DNA of 64,000 nt from Actinomyces graevenitzii C83 (GTDB lineage: Bacteria; Actinomycetota; Actinomycetes; Actinomycetales; Actinomycetaceae): positions 1,130,670 to 1,194,669 of the forward strand of contig NZ_JH470338.1 of the NCBI RefSeq assembly GCF_000239695.1, in the 5' to 3' direction. Positions within the stretch are counted from its first letter, which is position 1. Each line of letters opens with the position of its first letter. The position numbers and the translations under genes were made by a program. Below are positions 61,882 to 64,000 of the stretch, piece by piece. Under the pieces are notes generated by a model. The model did no database searches, had not been told where the DNA came from, and saw only the letters and a program-made list of their open reading frames with translations.

Positions 61882-63095
61882 ATGCCTTTCCTCCACTGCA
61901 ACACCAAGAACAACACCAGATACAGCCCGCCCATCGTGGCCGTTACAACCCCCACCGCTAGTTGAGTGGGGGCTAGGGCCCGCTGGGCCACAAAATCGGC
62001 CACCACCACCAAAGTGGCTCCCATCAGGGCGCTGTTGGTTAGATTCACGCCCGGCGCGCCGCTAGCTCGCCGCGCCAAATGCGGGGCTGCCAACGCCACG
62101 AAAGCAATTGGGCCGGTTACCGCCGTCGCCAAAGCCACCAGGGCCACCCCTACCGCCAAGGCCCCTGAGCGGGTGGCTTGCACGCGCGTGCCCAGACCAT
62201 GGGCCAGCTCATCACCTAAAGCCAAGGTACTTAGCGGCCGCGTCAAGCAGGCCAGTGCCGGGGTGAGCACCACTAGGGTCAGAGCCAGCCAGGCGAGCCA
62301 GGCCCAGTTAGCGTCGTTAAGGCTGCCTGCCTGCCACTGGGCGGCCTGCTGGGCGTTAGCTAGTGGGGCGCGCACAATCAGCAGCTTGTTAAGGGCGTGC
62401 TCGACGGCGGCCAGGCCGATACCCACTAGCACCAGGCGGTTGCCGGTTATGCCGTTTTTCCAGGCCAGCAAATACACCAGGGCCGCCGCGCCGACGCCGC
62501 CTGCAATAGCTCCCAGCGACACCCCCAGCGGGGAGGCCCCTACCAAAATGATGGCTACCAGGGCGCCAGTGGCCGCTCCGGTGGTGAAACCAATAATGTC
62601 GGGGCTACCCAGCGGGTTACCTGATACTGCCTGGAACAGGGCACCGGACAGGCCCAGAGCAGCCCCCACCAACATAGCGGTGGCGATTCGTGGGGCCCGC
62701 ACTTGGGTGACAAAGTAGCGCGCGTAGTTATCTTCCTGACCGTAGCCAAAGATGGCGGCGCTGACCTGGGCAGGGCTAACTGGGTAGGCGCCGGTACTTA
62801 TACTCGCCACCGCCACTACCGTTAAAAGCACCAGCAGCGCTAAAGCCACCACCAGTGAGCGCACCCCCAGCCGCAGCGAGTAGGGACCCAGGCGCAGTAG
62901 GATGTGCCGGCGCGATTTGGGGGCCGCTTGGGCCGCTTTGCCAATCGCTAGGGGTGCCGCCTGGGCTGCTGATTCGAGCGCCACTTGGGTCGCTGCTTTG
63001 CCTAGTTTGGCCAGTCCAGACTGGCTTGTAGCCACTGGCTCCACCCCCAGGCGGCTAGTTTCGCCTTTAGTTTCGTTCTGGTTTAGGTTTTTCAT
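61878..63095 (-). CDS. Siderophore ABC transporter permease (FepG type)
   Basis: This 405-residue FecCD-family permease has R-I-A-T-A-M-L-V-G-A-A-L-G-L-S-G-A-L-F-Q, G-N-P-L-G-S-P-D-I-I-G-F-T and G-P-I-A-F-V-A-L-A-A-P-H-L-A. The first 75 residues are a hydrophilic Ala/Gln/Lys-rich leader, unusual for a permease. The start overlaps the previous permease stop by four bases. About nine to ten helices are visible. Confidence 0.92.
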   Translation of the reverse strand: MKNLNQNETKGETSRLGVEPVATSQSGLAKLGKAATQVALESAAQAAPLAIGKAAQAAPKSRRHILLRLGPYSLRLGVRSLVVALALLVLLTVVAVASISTGAYPVSPAQVSAAIFGYGQEDNYARYFVTQVRAPRIATAMLVGAALGLSGALFQAVSGNPLGSPDIIGFTTGAATGALVAIILVGASPLGVSLGAIAGGVGAAALVYLLAWKNGITGNRLVLVGIGLAAVEHALNKLLIVRAPLANAQQAAQWQAGSLNDANWAWLAWLALTLVVLTPALACLTRPLSTLALGDELAHGLGTRVQATRSGALAVGVALVALATAVTGPIAFVALAAPHLARRASGAPGVNLTNSALMGATLVVVADFVAQRALAPTQLAVGVVTATMGGLYLVLFLVLQWRKGI

Positions 63096-64000
63096 AGCGC
63101 CGCCACCTTCTTAGTGCGCACCATGGCAATAAAGCAGGGGGCACCAGCCAAAGCCGCCACCACCCCAACTTGTAGCTCTTGGGGAGCAATAATTACGCGC
63201 GCTAAAACATCAGCGCTCAGCACCCACACCGGCCCCAGCAGCAGGCTAACTAAAGCCACCCAGCGCTGATCAGGGCCAAGCGCTGCACGCGCAGCCACAG
63301 GAACTGCTAAGCCCACAAAAGAAATTGGTCCAGCGGCGGCCGTAGCCGCGCCAGCTAACAGTGTCACTGCCAGGGCGGTAAATGTGCGGGTAGCCTCCAC
63401 GCGCACCCCTAAACCTTTAGCGGCCTCCTCCCCCAGGGCTAGTGCGTTTAGGCTAGGCGAAAGTGCCAAGCCCAGCACTATCCCCAAGGCGATTAGCGGC
63501 GTCGTCGCCATAGCAATATCTGTGCCGCGTCCTTCTAATGAGCCAGCCACCCAGTAGCGAAACTCATTAAAAGCCTCCTGATCAGCCAAAATAACCGTTT
63601 GGGTGAGTGCCCCCAAGGCCGCTGAAACCGCCACCCCCGCCAGCGCTAAACGCACCGGGTTAGCTCCAGCTCGCCCGGTGGCCCCCAGCAGGTATACGGC
63701 CACCGCCGCTGCGCCTGCCCCTACAAAAGCCGCCCACATATAGGTGTTAACGCCGCTTAAGCCAAACAGGGCCACGCTGAGCACCACCGCCAAAGCCGCG
63801 CCCGAGTTCACCCCCAAAATGCCTGGATCAGCTAGAGGGTTACGGGTAAGGCATTGCATCAGTGCCCCGGCTAGGCCCAGCGCCGCACCTACGCTGAGCC
63901 CAATTAGGGTGCGCGGCACTCGCAGCTGCCACACCACCGTGGCAGCGTTAGCTAGCTGCGAGTGCTGCTCCGGCTGCGTGCCCTGGGCTGATGAGTTGAC
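63092..64000 (-). CDS. Siderophore ABC transporter permease (FepD type), 5' end outside window
   Basis: The frame is open to the window edge, so the start lies beyond 64000. The visible part has V-P-R-T-L-I-G-L-S-V-G-A-A-L-G-L-A-G-A-L-M-Q-like residues, R-N-P-L-A-D-P-G-I-L-G-V-N-S-G-A and A-G-P-I-S-F-V-G-L-A-V-P. It pairs with the next permease. A binding-protein gene and iron box are expected upstream, outside the window. Confidence 0.92.
   Translation of the reverse strand, partial: VNSSAQGTQPEQHSQLANAATVVWQLRVPRTLIGLSVGAALGLAGALMQCLTRNPLADPGILGVNSGAALAVVLSVALFGLSGVNTYMWAAFVGAGAAAVAVYLLGATGRAGANPVRLALAGVAVSAALGALTQTVILADQEAFNEFRYWVAGSLEGRGTDIAMATTPLIALGIVLGLALSPSLNALALGEEAAKGLGVRVEATRTFTALAVTLLAGAATAAAGPISFVGLAVPVAARAALGPDQRWVALVSLLLGPVWVLSADVLARVIIAPQELQVGVVAALAGAPCFIAMVRTKKVAAL

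Overview
The window looks like a chromosome segment of a moderately high-GC actinobacterium, most probably an Actinomycetaceae-like host. This rests on gene content and style: a full 14-subunit NADH:quinone oxidoreductase operon with menaquinone genes on both sides, an FprA-type reductase, a twin-arginine/lipobox siderophore-binding protein, and DtxR/IdeR-like DNA near iron genes. The genus is inference. I see no tRNA, rRNA, CRISPR array, prophage or complete insertion sequence.

Region 1 (1-3.32 kb) is accessory DNA. It holds the 3' end of a WD40-repeat gene with almost identical 123-bp repeats, the tail of an IS30-like transposase, the C-terminal remnant of a GH-E/HNH-type toxin, an ankyrin-like immunity gene, a truncated Imm33-like (DUF2185) gene, and two toxin-antitoxin modules (VapBC-like and HigBA-like). 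The same short motif, CGACCCGGCC, sits at the edges of both toxin-antitoxin modules. The tetranucleotide CTAG is rare here and very common afterwards, so the boundary with the core chromosome lies near 3.32 kb.

Region 2 (3.3-8.4 kb) carries housekeeping genes: ychF, a GNAT acetyltransferase, rmuC and fprA. Region 3 (8.4-25.7 kb) is the nuoA-to-nuoN operon on the minus strand, ending with a translationally coupled polyprenyl diphosphate synthase gene. Region 4 (25.9-37.5 kb) completes the respiratory theme with menG, menF, menD, menC, menB and menA, interspersed with an HtrA protease, a YagU-like membrane protein and a short Hsp70-like protein. The isoprenoid tail synthase, the menaquinone genes and complex I would together make and reduce menaquinone.

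Region 5 (37.7-43.9 kb) is a carbohydrate block: an RpiB-like isomerase, an unrecognised polytopic membrane protein, a HAD phosphatase, an FGGY kinase and a transketolase. It looks like a pentitol/tetritol or related sugar pathway whose transporter may be the unrecognised membrane protein. Region 6 (44.1-49.3 kb) is a complete siderophore uptake operon (binding protein, two permeases, ATPase, SIP-type reductase) behind a candidate IdeR box. Region 7 (49.3-52.9 kb) has radA and two membrane-anchored proteins of unknown function, one with a long Gln/Ser/Arg/Ala repeat tract. Region 8 (52.8-59.7 kb) has a SorC-type regulator divergent from glpK, followed by glpD and a lactate-permease-like gene. 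Region 9 (59.7-64 kb) is a second siderophore system with a Fes-like esterase and runs off the window edge.

No single, clearly new system stands out. The best candidates for something undescribed are the membrane protein in the sugar operon, the cassette-like toxin/immunity island, and lineage-wide oddities: low-complexity inserts in many enzymes, short degenerate repeats directly after stop codons, and enrichment of CTAG and GACGNCGTC.
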